Shown one piece after another: positions 6,244 through 15,062 of a DNA stretch of 25,971 nucleotides. The stretch's first letter is position 1; every line of letters starts with the position of its first letter. The notes beneath the pieces were generated by a model. The model worked only from the letters and a program-made list of their open reading frames with translations. It searched no databases and was not told where the DNA came from. A program made the position numbers and the translations under genes. Where the stretch lies: assembly GCA_001800675.1 (NCBI GenBank), contig MGVW01000053.1, positions 1 through 25,971 on the forward strand, given 5' to 3'. The stretch comes from Euryarchaeota archaeon RBG_13_57_23. Its GTDB lineage: Archaea > Thermoplasmatota > Thermoplasmata > UBA10834.

Positions 6244-6501
6244 ATGCCTGAGGAATTGAACGTCCTGGAGCATGAGCTCGTTCCCGAGCATCATCTCCTG
6301 TCGGAAAAGGATGCGGAGAAGGTCCTGAAGGGACTGAAACTAACGAAGGACCAGCTCCCGAAGATTCGGCTCGGGGATCCGGCCGTTCGCGTCTTGGACG
6401 CGATCGCCGGCCCGGTCGAAGAGGGAATGATGGTAAAGATCGTCAGAAAGAGCTCGACCAGCGGGGTCAGCGTCTGTTACAGATTGGTGATTAGGGGGTA
6501 G
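6244..6501 (+). CDS. rpoH: DNA-directed RNA polymerase subunit H (Rpo5)
   Basis: This 85-residue subunit is the archaeal counterpart of the C-terminal domain of eukaryotic Rpb5 and sits in the lower jaw of RNA polymerase. Recognisable parts are LEHELVPEHHLLSEKD near the start, KDQLPKIRLGDPAVRVLDA in the middle and VCYRLVIRG at the end. These are the signature segments of Rpb5/RpoH. Its length is typical of the family. It opens the conserved archaeal operon H-B-A'-A''-L30e-NusA and ends five bases before rpoB. The ATG is preceded by GGGGTGA. It is the first coding gene downstream of the tRNA-Lys gene, with no separate promoter visible. Confidence 0.96.
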   Translation: MPEELNVLEHELVPEHHLLSEKDAEKVLKGLKLTKDQLPKIRLGDPAVRVLDAIAGPVEEGMMVKIVRKSSTSGVSVCYRLVIRG

Positions 6502-6506
6502 GCCCA

Positions 6507-9500
6507 TTGAGGGAACTAGTTGAAACTTATTTCAAAGAGAGGAGCATCGTTAACCACCACATCGCGTCGTACAACGATTTCCTCCCAACGATAGACCACC
6601 CGAACAGCAGGATGCAGAAGATCGTGGATAATGTCCGCGCGTCCCCGGACGACATGGATCGGGGCATCATCAGGTTGGACCCTGACAGGACCGAAGGGAA
6701 GATCATCGAGATCTACATCGGAAGGAAGAGAGATCCCAAGACAGGCCAGATCGACCAGAGCGCGCGGCCGACGATTTCCGTCGGAAGGCCCGTGATCAAG
6801 GAGGCCAACGGGGCAACGCACGACCTGTTCCCGATGGAGGCCCGGCTGAGGAACCTCAACTATTCTGCTCCGATCTGGTTGGAGTTCACTGTCGTAGAGG
6901 ACGGAATCGAGAGGGAGCCCGAGAAGGTGCACATAGGCGACCTTCCAGTCATGATCAAGTCCAAGAAGTGCAACCTGCACAAGGACAACATCGAGATGGA
7001 CCGCGAGCCCTCGGACGAGGAGCTGGACAAGTTTCTCGTCAAGGCGGGCGAAGACCTGTGCGACCCTGGTGGATACTTCATCATCGGAGGGACCGAGAGA
7101 GCGCTGATCTCGCTCGAGGACCTCGCGCCGAACAGGGTCATGGTCGAGCTGAACGAGCGCTACGGCACGAGCTTGCACGTGGCCAAGGTGTTCTCGCAGA
7201 GGGAAGGATATCGCGCGCTCACACTCATGGAAAAGAAGAAGGATGGCATGCTCGTCGTGTCCGTCCCAGCTGCATCTGGACAGATCCCATTGATAGTTCT
7301 CATGAAGGCCCTCGGGATGGAGAGCGATGAGGCGATCTTCAAGGCGATCGTCTCCGACCCGCAGATGGCCAACATCGTCTACGCGAACATCGAGGAGTGC
7401 CAGAACAAGAAACTCTACCCGCCGAACGGAATCTACACCACGGAGGACGCGGTACTCTTCCTGGAGCGCAAGTTCGCGACGGGCCAGGCTAAGGAGTACA
7501 GGGCGAAGAAGGTCGAGAGCATAATCGACCGCTCGCTGCTTCCGCACCTGGGAGACACCGCTGACGCGAGGCTGAAGAAGTCCATCTTCCTCGGCAGAAT
7601 GGCAATGACCATCCTCGAGCTCGAGCTCGGCCACAGGAAAGAGGACGACAAGGACCACTACGCCAACAAGAGGCTAAAGCTCGCAGGGGACCTCATGGAG
7701 GACCTCTTCAGGGTCGCATTCACGAACCTGATCAAGGATTTGAAGTACCAGCTGGAGAGAGGTTACACCAGGAAGAAGGGTCTCAAGATATCATCCGCCA
7801 TCAGGCCCGATTTGCTGACACACAGATTGTTGCACGCATTCGCGACCGGCAACTGGGTCGGCGGAAGAGCGGGCGTGTCGCAGCTGCTGGACAGGACCTC
7901 GAACATGAGCGCCCTGTCTCACCTGAGGCGTGTCACGTCTCCTCTAACGAGGAGCCAGCCGCACTTTGAAGCAAGAGACCTGCACCCCACTCAGTGGGGC
8001 AGGCTGTGCCCGAACGAGACCCCAGAAGGTCAGAACTGCGGCCTTGTCAAGAACTGCGCTCTCATCATCGACATTGCGGAGGGCTATGACGACAAGGAGG
8101 TCGTCTGGCTACTGAAGGATCTCGGCGTCAAGGACGTCGGCGAGCAGTACACACAAGAGACAAGGGTGTACGTCAACGGGGACCTGGTCGGCCTGCACGA
8201 TAAGCCGAAGGAGCTCGTCGAGGAGATCAGGCAGAGGAGACGCTCTGGCCTGCTATCGTCTGAGGTCAATGTCAGGTTCGACGACAACATGAACGAGATC
8301 ATCATCAACTGCGACGAGGGGAGGCTGAGGAGGCCTCTGCTGACGGTTCGCCACGGGAAGACGATGATGACCCACAAGCACATTGAGGACATGCGGTCTG
8401 GGAAAGCTCGATGGGCCGACCTGATCAGAGAAGGCGTCGTCGAATGGATCGATGCTGAGGAAGAAGAGGACACATTCATCGCGGTATTCGCGTACACCAC
8501 TCCTCAGAAGTGCGAGCACTGCGCGAAGTACCTCTCGCCCCAGGACGTCGAATGGAAGAACCCTGGAGACGAGGGCAAGGTCACATTGGAGTGCAAGGCC
8601 TGCGGCGGCCTGATGCATGTCGAATCGATGCTCACAGAGGATCACACGCATCTCGAGACTGACCCCATGGTCATACTAGGAGTCTGCTCAGCATTGGTTC
8701 CGTATCCGGAGCACAACTCGAGCCCGAGGGTCACGATGGGTTCGGGAATGGCAAAGCAGTCGCTCGGCCTCAGCTCTTCGAACTACAGGATGAGACCGGA
8801 CACGAGGAGTCACATACTGCACTATCCGCAGCAGCCGCTCACCACGACGAAGTCCATGGACTTCGTCTACTTCAACCAGAGGCCGGCTGGACAGAACTTC
8901 GTCGTCGCCATCATGTCCTACCATGGCTACAACATGGAAGATGCTGTCGTCATGAACAAAAGCTCTGTCGAGAGAGCGCTCGGCCGTTCTACCTTCATGA
9001 GGACATACAGGGCGGAGGAGCGCAGGTACCCAGGAGGCCAGGAGGATCACTTCGAGATCCCTAGTCCCGATGTCAGAGGGGCGAGAGCGGACCTTTCCTA
9101 CAGCAACCTGGGAGAGGACGGGCTCATCAGCCCGGAGACGGCGGTCAACGGCGGAGATGTCCTGATCGGCAAGACGTCGCCTCCGAGGTTCCTCGAGGAG
9201 GAAGCGGACTTCCTTACGCCTCAGAAGAGGAGAGAGACCTCGGTTACTGTGCGACCGGGCGAGACGGGCTATGTGGACAACGTCATGCTGACGGAGTCTG
9301 AGAACGGCTCGCGCCTGGTCAAGGTCAAGGTCAGGGACGAGAGGACACCCGAGCTGGGAGACAAGTTCGCCTCCAGACACGGGCAGAAGGGAGTCGTTGG
9401 ACTTCTGGTGCCCCAGGAGAACATGCCTTTCACCGAGGATGGGCTCATCCCGGATCTGCTGATCAACCCACATGCCATCCCGTCGAGAATGACGGTGGCG

Positions 9501-10097
9501 CATGTGCTCGAGATGATCGGGGGCAAGGTCGGCTCTATGGAGGGCAGATTCATTGACGGCACGCCCTTCAGCGGGGAGCGAGAGGAAGCTCTCAGGGACG
9601 GCCTCGTCAGGAACGGCTTCAAGCACAATGGCAAGGAGGTCATGTACGACGGCATGACCGGCAGGAAGATCGAGGCCGAGGTGTTCGTCGGGGTCATCTA
9701 CTACCAGAAGCTGCACCACATGGTTTCCGGCAAGCTACATGTGAGGAGCAGAGGCCCGGTCCAGATACTCACGAGGCAACCAACAGAGGGCAGGTCCAGA
9801 CAGGGCGGTCTGAGATTCGGTGAGATGGAGCGGGACTGCCTCATCGGCCACGGAGCCGCGATGGTCATCAAGGACCGCTTGCTAGACGAGTCGGACGGCA
9901 CGCTACAATACGTTTGCGGCAACTCGAGCTGCGGTCATATCGCGATACTGGACAGGCGGGGCTCCTTGAGGTGCCCGGTCTGCGGGAACAACTCCAAGAT
10001 TTACCAGGTGCAGACCTCGTACGCGTTCAAGCTACTGCTTGACGAGCTGCTCTCGCTTGGAGTCGCCATGCGCCTACAACTGGAGGACTTGAAATGA
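6507..10097 (+). CDS. rpoB: DNA-directed RNA polymerase subunit B (Rpo2), unsplit
   Basis: This 1196-residue chain is the second-largest catalytic subunit, homologous to bacterial beta and eukaryotic Rpb2. Landmarks are the N-terminal FKERSIVNHHIASYNDFLP, G498-R-L-C-P-N-E-T-P-E-G, a zinc-type cluster C669-x2-C672 with C696-x2-C699, LTEDHTHLETDP, G951-D-K-F-A-S-R-H-G-Q-K-G in the active-centre region, and a C-terminal clamp zinc site C1137, C1142, C1156, C1159. The gene is intact, whereas many methanogens and Haloarchaea have it split into B' and B''. The start is a TTG at 6507 with GGGGGT upstream, inside the end of rpoH. The stop overlaps the next start as ATGA. Confidence 0.98.
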   Translation: MRELVETYFKERSIVNHHIASYNDFLPTIDHPNSRMQKIVDNVRASPDDMDRGIIRLDPDRTEGKIIEIYIGRKRDPKTGQIDQSARPTISVGRPVIKEANGATHDLFPMEARLRNLNYSAPIWLEFTVVEDGIEREPEKVHIGDLPVMIKSKKCNLHKDNIEMDREPSDEELDKFLVKAGEDLCDPGGYFIIGGTERALISLEDLAPNRVMVELNERYGTSLHVAKVFSQREGYRALTLMEKKKDGMLVVSVPAASGQIPLIVLMKALGMESDEAIFKAIVSDPQMANIVYANIEECQNKKLYPPNGIYTTEDAVLFLERKFATGQAKEYRAKKVESIIDRSLLPHLGDTADARLKKSIFLGRMAMTILELELGHRKEDDKDHYANKRLKLAGDLMEDLFRVAFTNLIKDLKYQLERGYTRKKGLKISSAIRPDLLTHRLLHAFATGNWVGGRAGVSQLLDRTSNMSALSHLRRVTSPLTRSQPHFEARDLHPTQWGRLCPNETPEGQNCGLVKNCALIIDIAEGYDDKEVVWLLKDLGVKDVGEQYTQETRVYVNGDLVGLHDKPKELVEEIRQRRRSGLLSSEVNVRFDDNMNEIIINCDEGRLRRPLLTVRHGKTMMTHKHIEDMRSGKARWADLIREGVVEWIDAEEEEDTFIAVFAYTTPQKCEHCAKYLSPQDVEWKNPGDEGKVTLECKACGGLMHVESMLTEDHTHLETDPMVILGVCSALVPYPEHNSSPRVTMGSGMAKQSLGLSSSNYRMRPDTRSHILHYPQQPLTTTKSMDFVYFNQRPAGQNFVVAIMSYHGYNMEDAVVMNKSSVERALGRSTFMRTYRAEERRYPGGQEDHFEIPSPDVRGARADLSYSNLGEDGLISPETAVNGGDVLIGKTSPPRFLEEEADFLTPQKRRETSVTVRPGETGYVDNVMLTESENGSRLVKVKVRDERTPELGDKFASRHGQKGVVGLLVPQENMPFTEDGLIPDLLINPHAIPSRMTVAHVLEMIGGKVGSMEGRFIDGTPFSGEREEALRDGLVRNGFKHNGKEVMYDGMTGRKIEAEVFVGVIYYQKLHHMVSGKLHVRSRGPVQILTRQPTEGRSRQGGLRFGEMERDCLIGHGAAMVIKDRLLDESDGTLQYVCGNSSCGHIAILDRRGSLRCPVCGNNSKIYQVQTSYAFKLLLDELLSLGVAMRLQLEDLK

Positions 10098-12892
10098 TGG
10101 TCACGGGAGTCACAAAGCGAATATCGTCGATCAAGTTCGCCCATCTCTCCCCTGATGAGATCAGGAAGATGAGCGCGACCAAGATCATCACCGCGGACAC
10201 CTACGACGATGACGGGTTCCCCATCGACATGGGATTGATGGATCCGCATCTAGGTGTCATCGAGCCCGGCCTGCGCTGCAAGACCTGCGGAAAGAAGGTC
10301 GACGAGTGTCCCGGGCACTTTGGGCACATCGACCTCGCGATGCCAGTGATACACGTTGGATATGTCAAGGAGATCAAGAGGCTGCTCCAGTCCACCTGCC
10401 GCTCGTGCGGCAGGCTGTTGCTCACCGGTGAGCAGGCCGAGGAGTACAGGAAGCAGAGGGACAAGATGGAGGAGTTCGGCGCGGACTCTACGGACACTGG
10501 CAACGTGGCCAAAGAGACCGCGAGGGACGCAGCTGCGAGGACAACTTGTCCGCACTGCAGCACGGTTCAGCTGAAGATCACGCTCGACAAGCCCACGACC
10601 TTCAGGGAGGAGGGGCACAAACTAACCCCAAAGGAGGTCAGGGAGAGGCTTGAGCGGATACCGGACGCGGACATGATATCGCTTGGTATGGACCCGACGG
10701 TCTCGAGGCCCGAGTGGATGGTGCTTACCGCGCTGCCAGTCCCGCCCGTGACGGTCAGGCCATCGATCACGCTCGACTCCGGAGACCGGTCTGAGGACGA
10801 CGTCACACACAAGCTCGTGGATGTCCTGAGGATCAACCAGAGACTGCGAGAGAACAGAGACGCAGGCGCTCCGCAGCTGATCGTTGAGGACCTATGGGAG
10901 CTGCTGCAATACCACGTCACGACCTACTTCGACAACCAGACCTCAGGAATACCTCCCGCGAGGCACAGGTCTGGGAGACCACTGAAGACTCTGGTCCAGA
11001 GACTGAAGGGCAAGGAAGGTAGATTCAGGTCGAACCTGTCCGGAAAGCGTGTCAACTTCTCCGCGAGGACTGTCATCTCTCCTGATCCGATGCTATCGAT
11101 CAACGAGGTCGGCGTTCCGGTGGAGGCCGCGAGAGAACTTAGCGTGCCGATCCACGTGACGGAGCGAAACCTCGAAAAGGCCAAGGAGATTTGCAAGCGC
11201 GGGCCGATCCCGGCAGGACCAGTCTACCAGCCAGGAGTCAACTATGTGATAAGGTCCGACGGCCGGAGGATAAAGGTCACCGACAAGAATGCGGAGACCG
11301 TGGCGGAGACAGTGGAGCCCGGATATGTTGTCGAGAGGCACCTGATGGACGGAGATATCGTGCTATTCAACCGGCAACCGTCGCTTCACAGGATGTCTAT
11401 CATGGCACACGAGGTGCGCGTCATGCCGTACAAGACCTTCAGGTTCAACCTATGCGTCTGCCCGCCATACAACGCGGACTTCGACGGGGACGAGATGAAC
11501 CTGCATGTGCTGCAGAGCGAGGAGGCCCGCGCGGAGGCGAAGGTCCTGATGCGCGTTCAGGAGCACATACTGTCTCCCAGGATGGGCGCTCCGGTCATAG
11601 GCGCCATCCACGACCACATCACAGGGGCCTTCCTGTTGACGTTCAAGGACTCGAAGTTCACGCGTGAGGAGACGCTGAGGATAGTCGAGAAGGTTGGCGA
11701 GGTCACTCTGCCGAAGCCAAAGGTGATCGGCGGGGTCGAGTACTGGACCGGGAAGCAGCTGTTCGGGCTGATCCTGCCGCCTGGCCTTCACATGACCTTC
11801 AAGTCGTCTATCTGCCAGAAGTGCCAGACATGCCTGAAGGAGAAGTGCGAGCACGACGGGTTCGTCGTCATCAGGCACGGCAAGCTCATCACGGGCACGA
11901 TTGACGAGAAGGCCATCGGGGCGTTCAAGGGCAAGATCGTGGACAAGCTCGCGAGAGACTACGGCCCCGATATCGCGAGACATTTCATCGACAGAGCGAC
12001 GAAGCTCGCGATCGGTGCGATCATGATTCGAGGCTTCACGACAGGGATAGACGATGAGGACATCCCGGACCAGGCGAAGCGCGAGATAGATGACGCGATG
12101 ACCCAGGCGACGTTGAAGGTCGAGGAGCACGTCCAGGCGTACAGACGCGGCGAGCTCGAGCAGATGCCCGGCCGATCGCTCGAGGAGACCCTCGAGGTCG
12201 AGATCATGAAGGTCCTGGGCAAAGCGAGAGACACTGCCGGTCAGATCGCAGGGAGACACCTCGGTCTGGAGAACTCGGCGGTCATCATGGCCCGTTCGGG
12301 CGCGAGGGGGTCCATGCTCAACCTGTCTCAGATGGCAGGCGCCATCGGCCAGCAGGCGGTCAGAGGAGAGCGTCTGTCCAGAGGGTACTGGAACCGCACA
12401 CTGCCGCACTTCCAGAAGGGCGACCTGGGCTCGGAGGCTAGAGGGTTCGTCAGGAACTGCTACAAGAGCGGGTTGACGCCCACGGAGTACTTCTTCCACT
12501 CGATGGGTGGCCGAGAAGGGCTGGTCGACACCGCGGTCAGGACCTCCAGGTCTGGGTACATGCAGCGCCGGTTGATCAACGCGCTCGAGGACCTCAAGGT
12601 CATGCCGGATGGGTCTGTGAGGAACACCGCGGGCACCATAATCCAGTTCACCTACGGCGAGGACGGGATCGATCCGATGAGGAGCGTCGGAGGCGACGCG
12701 GTCGATGTGGACGACATCATACTCGCCGTTCTCGGAGACCAGGGGGAGCTCATCGCTAAGGTGCAGGAGAAGGGCGCCCTGAGCTACGGCATACAGGACA
12801 GGGATCTCATGGAGACCCCGACCGATGAGGGAGGAGAGACCGAGCAGGAAGAGCCCGAGTTCGAGGGCGGTGGCGCCGGAGAGGAGCAGTGA
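10094..12892 (+). CDS. rpoA1: DNA-directed RNA polymerase subunit A' (Rpo1N)
   Basis: This 932-residue subunit is the N-terminal two thirds of the largest polymerase chain and holds the catalytic magnesium loop N460-A-D462-F-D464-G-D466. The clamp zinc site is C62-x2-C65-x6-C72-P-G-H75, followed by C102-x2-C105 and C152-x2-C155. A later Cys cluster (C574, C577, C580, C585) may bind another metal. The segment NLSGKRVNFSARTVISPDP is a universal signature. The last 25 residues form a Glu/Gly-rich tail not needed for the fold. The ATG at 10094 overlaps the rpoB stop by four bases. A second ATG follows immediately. It ends in a GTGA overlap with rpoA2. Confidence 0.98.
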   Translation: MMVTGVTKRISSIKFAHLSPDEIRKMSATKIITADTYDDDGFPIDMGLMDPHLGVIEPGLRCKTCGKKVDECPGHFGHIDLAMPVIHVGYVKEIKRLLQSTCRSCGRLLLTGEQAEEYRKQRDKMEEFGADSTDTGNVAKETARDAAARTTCPHCSTVQLKITLDKPTTFREEGHKLTPKEVRERLERIPDADMISLGMDPTVSRPEWMVLTALPVPPVTVRPSITLDSGDRSEDDVTHKLVDVLRINQRLRENRDAGAPQLIVEDLWELLQYHVTTYFDNQTSGIPPARHRSGRPLKTLVQRLKGKEGRFRSNLSGKRVNFSARTVISPDPMLSINEVGVPVEAARELSVPIHVTERNLEKAKEICKRGPIPAGPVYQPGVNYVIRSDGRRIKVTDKNAETVAETVEPGYVVERHLMDGDIVLFNRQPSLHRMSIMAHEVRVMPYKTFRFNLCVCPPYNADFDGDEMNLHVLQSEEARAEAKVLMRVQEHILSPRMGAPVIGAIHDHITGAFLLTFKDSKFTREETLRIVEKVGEVTLPKPKVIGGVEYWTGKQLFGLILPPGLHMTFKSSICQKCQTCLKEKCEHDGFVVIRHGKLITGTIDEKAIGAFKGKIVDKLARDYGPDIARHFIDRATKLAIGAIMIRGFTTGIDDEDIPDQAKREIDDAMTQATLKVEEHVQAYRRGELEQMPGRSLEETLEVEIMKVLGKARDTAGQIAGRHLGLENSAVIMARSGARGSMLNLSQMAGAIGQQAVRGERLSRGYWNRTLPHFQKGDLGSEARGFVRNCYKSGLTPTEYFFHSMGGREGLVDTAVRTSRSGYMQRRLINALEDLKVMPDGSVRNTAGTIIQFTYGEDGIDPMRSVGGDAVDVDDIILAVLGDQGELIAKVQEKGALSYGIQDRDLMETPTDEGGETEQEEPEFEGGGAGEEQ

Positions 12893-14349
12893 CCACAATG
12901 ACAGCAAAGAACGTGCTCGAAGTATTCACGAGGAAGGGCATAGATGAGAAGACCGCCCAGAAGCTCGTGGACGCCGGCTATACATTCACAAAGGTCGCGC
13001 GCGCGACCGACAAGGTCAAGCGCGATATCGAGAAGCTCCTGGGCGAGAAGAAGCTGAAGCAGCTGCTCGAAGCGGTCAGGATGAAGGAGCGGATGCCCCG
13101 GAAGAAGAAGGAGAAACCGCTCAAGAAACCCCAGTTCAAGAAGACCGAGCTGCCGATGAAGACCCCCGAGATGACACCTCTCGAGGTCAAGATGAGCAAG
13201 ATGCTCGAGAAGGATGGCAAGCACCTTCCGCGCGCGGTCCTGAACGAGATATCGGCGAGGCTGGAGGGCGTCGACATGCCGGACAAGCTCTTGCACAAGG
13301 TCCTGGACCTGACGATCGAGAGGTTCGAGACGCATACGGTCGACCCGAACGAGTCAGTGGGGATCATCGCCGCGCAGAGCATAGGCGAGCCCGGCACTCA
13401 GATGACCATGAGAACATTCCACTACGCGGGTGTCGCCGAGATGAACGTCACGCTCGGCCTGCCCAGGCTCATCGAGATCGTGGACGCCAGGCGCGTGCCC
13501 AGCACACCCATCATGGAGATATATCTGGACAAGGCCGCGGAGAACGACCTCGAGAAGGTCCGGCAGGTGGCCTCCAACATCGAGAGGACGAACCTGATCG
13601 ATATCGCTGACGTCGAGACTGACATCAACAACATGGAGGTCGTGGTTAAGCTCGACCGGAAGAAGATGGAGCGGAAGTCCGTCTCTGTTGAAGAGGTCAT
13701 GAAGGCCCTGAACAAGGCCAAGGGCATGAAGGGCCTCGCGGAGATGCGGGGCGACAACATCGTGCTCAGGTGCGACGAGCCTTCCTACAAGAAGCTGCAG
13801 CGCATATCGGAGGACACGAAGTACTGCCCCATCAAAGGAGTCGAAGGCATCCAGCGGGCTGTCATCAGACGCGTGAGCGGGCACTTCGTCGTGTACACCG
13901 AAGGATCGAACCTCGAGAAGGTTCTGCAGATCGAGCACGTGGACAGGAAGAAGACAACGACGAACAGCATCCTCGAGATCTATGAGTCGCTCGGCGTGGA
14001 GGCCGCAAGAAATGCGATCATACACGAAGCCAACAGAACACTCGAAGAGCAAGGTCTCACAGTGGATATCAGGCACATCATGCTCGTCTCCGACCTGATG
14101 ACGAGCGACGGTGATGTGAAGGCCATAGGCAGGCACGGCATCTCGGGAAGGAAGTCGAGCGTGCTCGCGAGGGCGGCGTTCGAGATAACGTCGACCCACC
14201 TGCTGCGTGCCGGCATCACTGGAGAGGTCGACACGCTCGAGGGCGTCGTGGAAAATATTATAGTCGGTCAGCCGGTTACTGTCGGTACTGGCGCAGTCAA
14301 TCTCGTGTGGGCGCCGTCGGCGAAGAAATCGGAAGGTGATGTGAAGTGA
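12889..14349 (+). CDS. rpoA2: DNA-directed RNA polymerase subunit A'' (Rpo1C) with N-terminal extension
   Basis: This 486-residue chain completes the largest polymerase subunit. The trigger-loop region is G158-I-I-A-A-Q-S-I-G-E-P-G-T-Q-M-T-M-R, and the C-terminal part has HIMLVSDLMTSDG and GRHGISGRKSSVLARAAFE, typical of A''. Ordinary A'' proteins are about 380-400 residues. Here about 95 extra residues precede the conserved domain: a helix-hairpin-helix-like unit (KGIDEKTAQKLVDAGYTFTK, about 16-35), a helix and a very lysine-rich linker (about 66-92). The start is a GTG at 12889 overlapping the A' stop as GTGA. An ATG at 12898 would remove only three residues, so the extension stays either way. 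It ends in a GTGA overlap with rpl30e. Confidence 0.96.
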   Translation: MTTMTAKNVLEVFTRKGIDEKTAQKLVDAGYTFTKVARATDKVKRDIEKLLGEKKLKQLLEAVRMKERMPRKKKEKPLKKPQFKKTELPMKTPEMTPLEVKMSKMLEKDGKHLPRAVLNEISARLEGVDMPDKLLHKVLDLTIERFETHTVDPNESVGIIAAQSIGEPGTQMTMRTFHYAGVAEMNVTLGLPRLIEIVDARRVPSTPIMEIYLDKAAENDLEKVRQVASNIERTNLIDIADVETDINNMEVVVKLDRKKMERKSVSVEEVMKALNKAKGMKGLAEMRGDNIVLRCDEPSYKKLQRISEDTKYCPIKGVEGIQRAVIRRVSGHFVVYTEGSNLEKVLQIEHVDRKKTTTNSILEIYESLGVEAARNAIIHEANRTLEEQGLTVDIRHIMLVSDLMTSDGDVKAIGRHGISGRKSSVLARAAFEITSTHLLRAGITGEVDTLEGVVENIIVGQPVTVGTGAVNLVWAPSAKKSEGDVK

Positions 14350-14624
14350 TAGATGTCGCGCGCGCACTGAAGACCGCTTCCACGACGGGCGACGTCAGGT
14401 TCGGCCTCGCGGAGACCAGGAAGTCCGTGAAGAAGGGCGAGGCGAAGATGGTCGTCATCGCGAATAACTGCATTAGTAAGGATCTGGTCCCGTCGCAGTC
14501 CTCTGCGAAGGTGCTGATGTATCAGGGGACGAACGTCGAGCTCGGCTCGGCGTGCGGGAAACCATTCCCGATATCTGCCCTCGCGATCGTAAACCCAGGA
14601 GAGAGCAACATCCTCTCCGCTTGA
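14346..14624 (+). CDS. rpl30e: Ribosomal protein L30e
   Basis: This 92-residue protein belongs to the L7Ae/L30e RNA-binding fold and sits on the large ribosomal subunit. Characteristic segments are the N-terminal helix with GLAETRKSVKKGEAKMVVIANNC, the KVLMYQGTNVELGSACGKPF strand-loop region that contacts kink-turn-like RNA, and the ending ALAIVNPGESNIL. Its position between rpoA2 and nusA is the conserved archaeal order. The start is a GTG at 14346, overlapping the rpoA2 stop as GTGA. Twelve bases separate its stop from nusA. Its length is slightly below the usual 95-100 residues. Confidence 0.95.
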   Translation: MIDVARALKTASTTGDVRFGLAETRKSVKKGEAKMVVIANNCISKDLVPSQSSAKVLMYQGTNVELGSACGKPFPISALAIVNPGESNILSA

Positions 14625-14636
14625 TGAGTTGATCTG

Positions 14637-15062
14637 ATGGGCGACATAACATTCACCGAAGACACCCTTCGGTACATTTCCCTTTTCGAGAAAGTGACTG
14701 GTACACAGGTCAAGGACTGCATGGAGACCGAGGAGAAGCTCGTCTTCGTGGTCGAGAAGGGTCAGGGGAGTCGCGCGGTTGGGAAGAAGGGCGAGAATGT
14801 CATCCGCTTGAAGAACCTGACCGGGAAGAACATCCATGTGATCGAGTACTCCGAGGATCCGGAGACTTTCGTCAAGAACGTGTTCCACACCTATTCCGTG
14901 CAAGGAGTCGTCATCGAGGACCGCGGGAACATAATACATGCGACCGTGACCGTCGACCCGAAAGTGAAGGGCAAGGCGATCGGGAAGAACGGCAAGAACC
15001 TGAGGATCGCCCGCGAGATCGTGAGCAGGCATCACAATATTCAGAGCATCAGCGTCGCTTGA
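14637..15062 (+). CDS. nusA: Archaeal NusA-like transcription factor (two KH domains)
   Basis: This 141-residue protein is the short archaeal form of NusA, made of two KH domains without the bacterial N-terminal polymerase-binding and S1 domains. KH1 contains SRAVGKKGENVIRLKNLTG (about 43-61) and KH2 contains GKAIGKNGKNLRIAREI (about 113-129), each with the GxxG RNA-binding loop. It is the last gene of the polymerase operon here. The final 14 bases overlap, in the opposite direction, the end of the minus-strand radical SAM gene. Usually rps12, rps7 and fusA follow nusA, and they are absent at this locus. Confidence 0.95.
   Translation: MGDITFTEDTLRYISLFEKVTGTQVKDCMETEEKLVFVVEKGQGSRAVGKKGENVIRLKNLTGKNIHVIEYSEDPETFVKNVFHTYSVQGVVIEDRGNIIHATVTVDPKVKGKAIGKNGKNLRIAREIVSRHHNIQSISVA

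Noticed and set aside
6516..7658. 380-residue minus-strand open frame opposite rpoB
   Set aside because: It is antisense to conserved rpoB codons, and its composition is typical of shadow frames.
11450..12907. 485-residue minus-strand open frame opposite rpoA1
   Set aside because: It is a shadow of a certain RNA polymerase gene, rich in Leu, Val, Asp and Arg as expected from reversed codons, with no recognisable motif.
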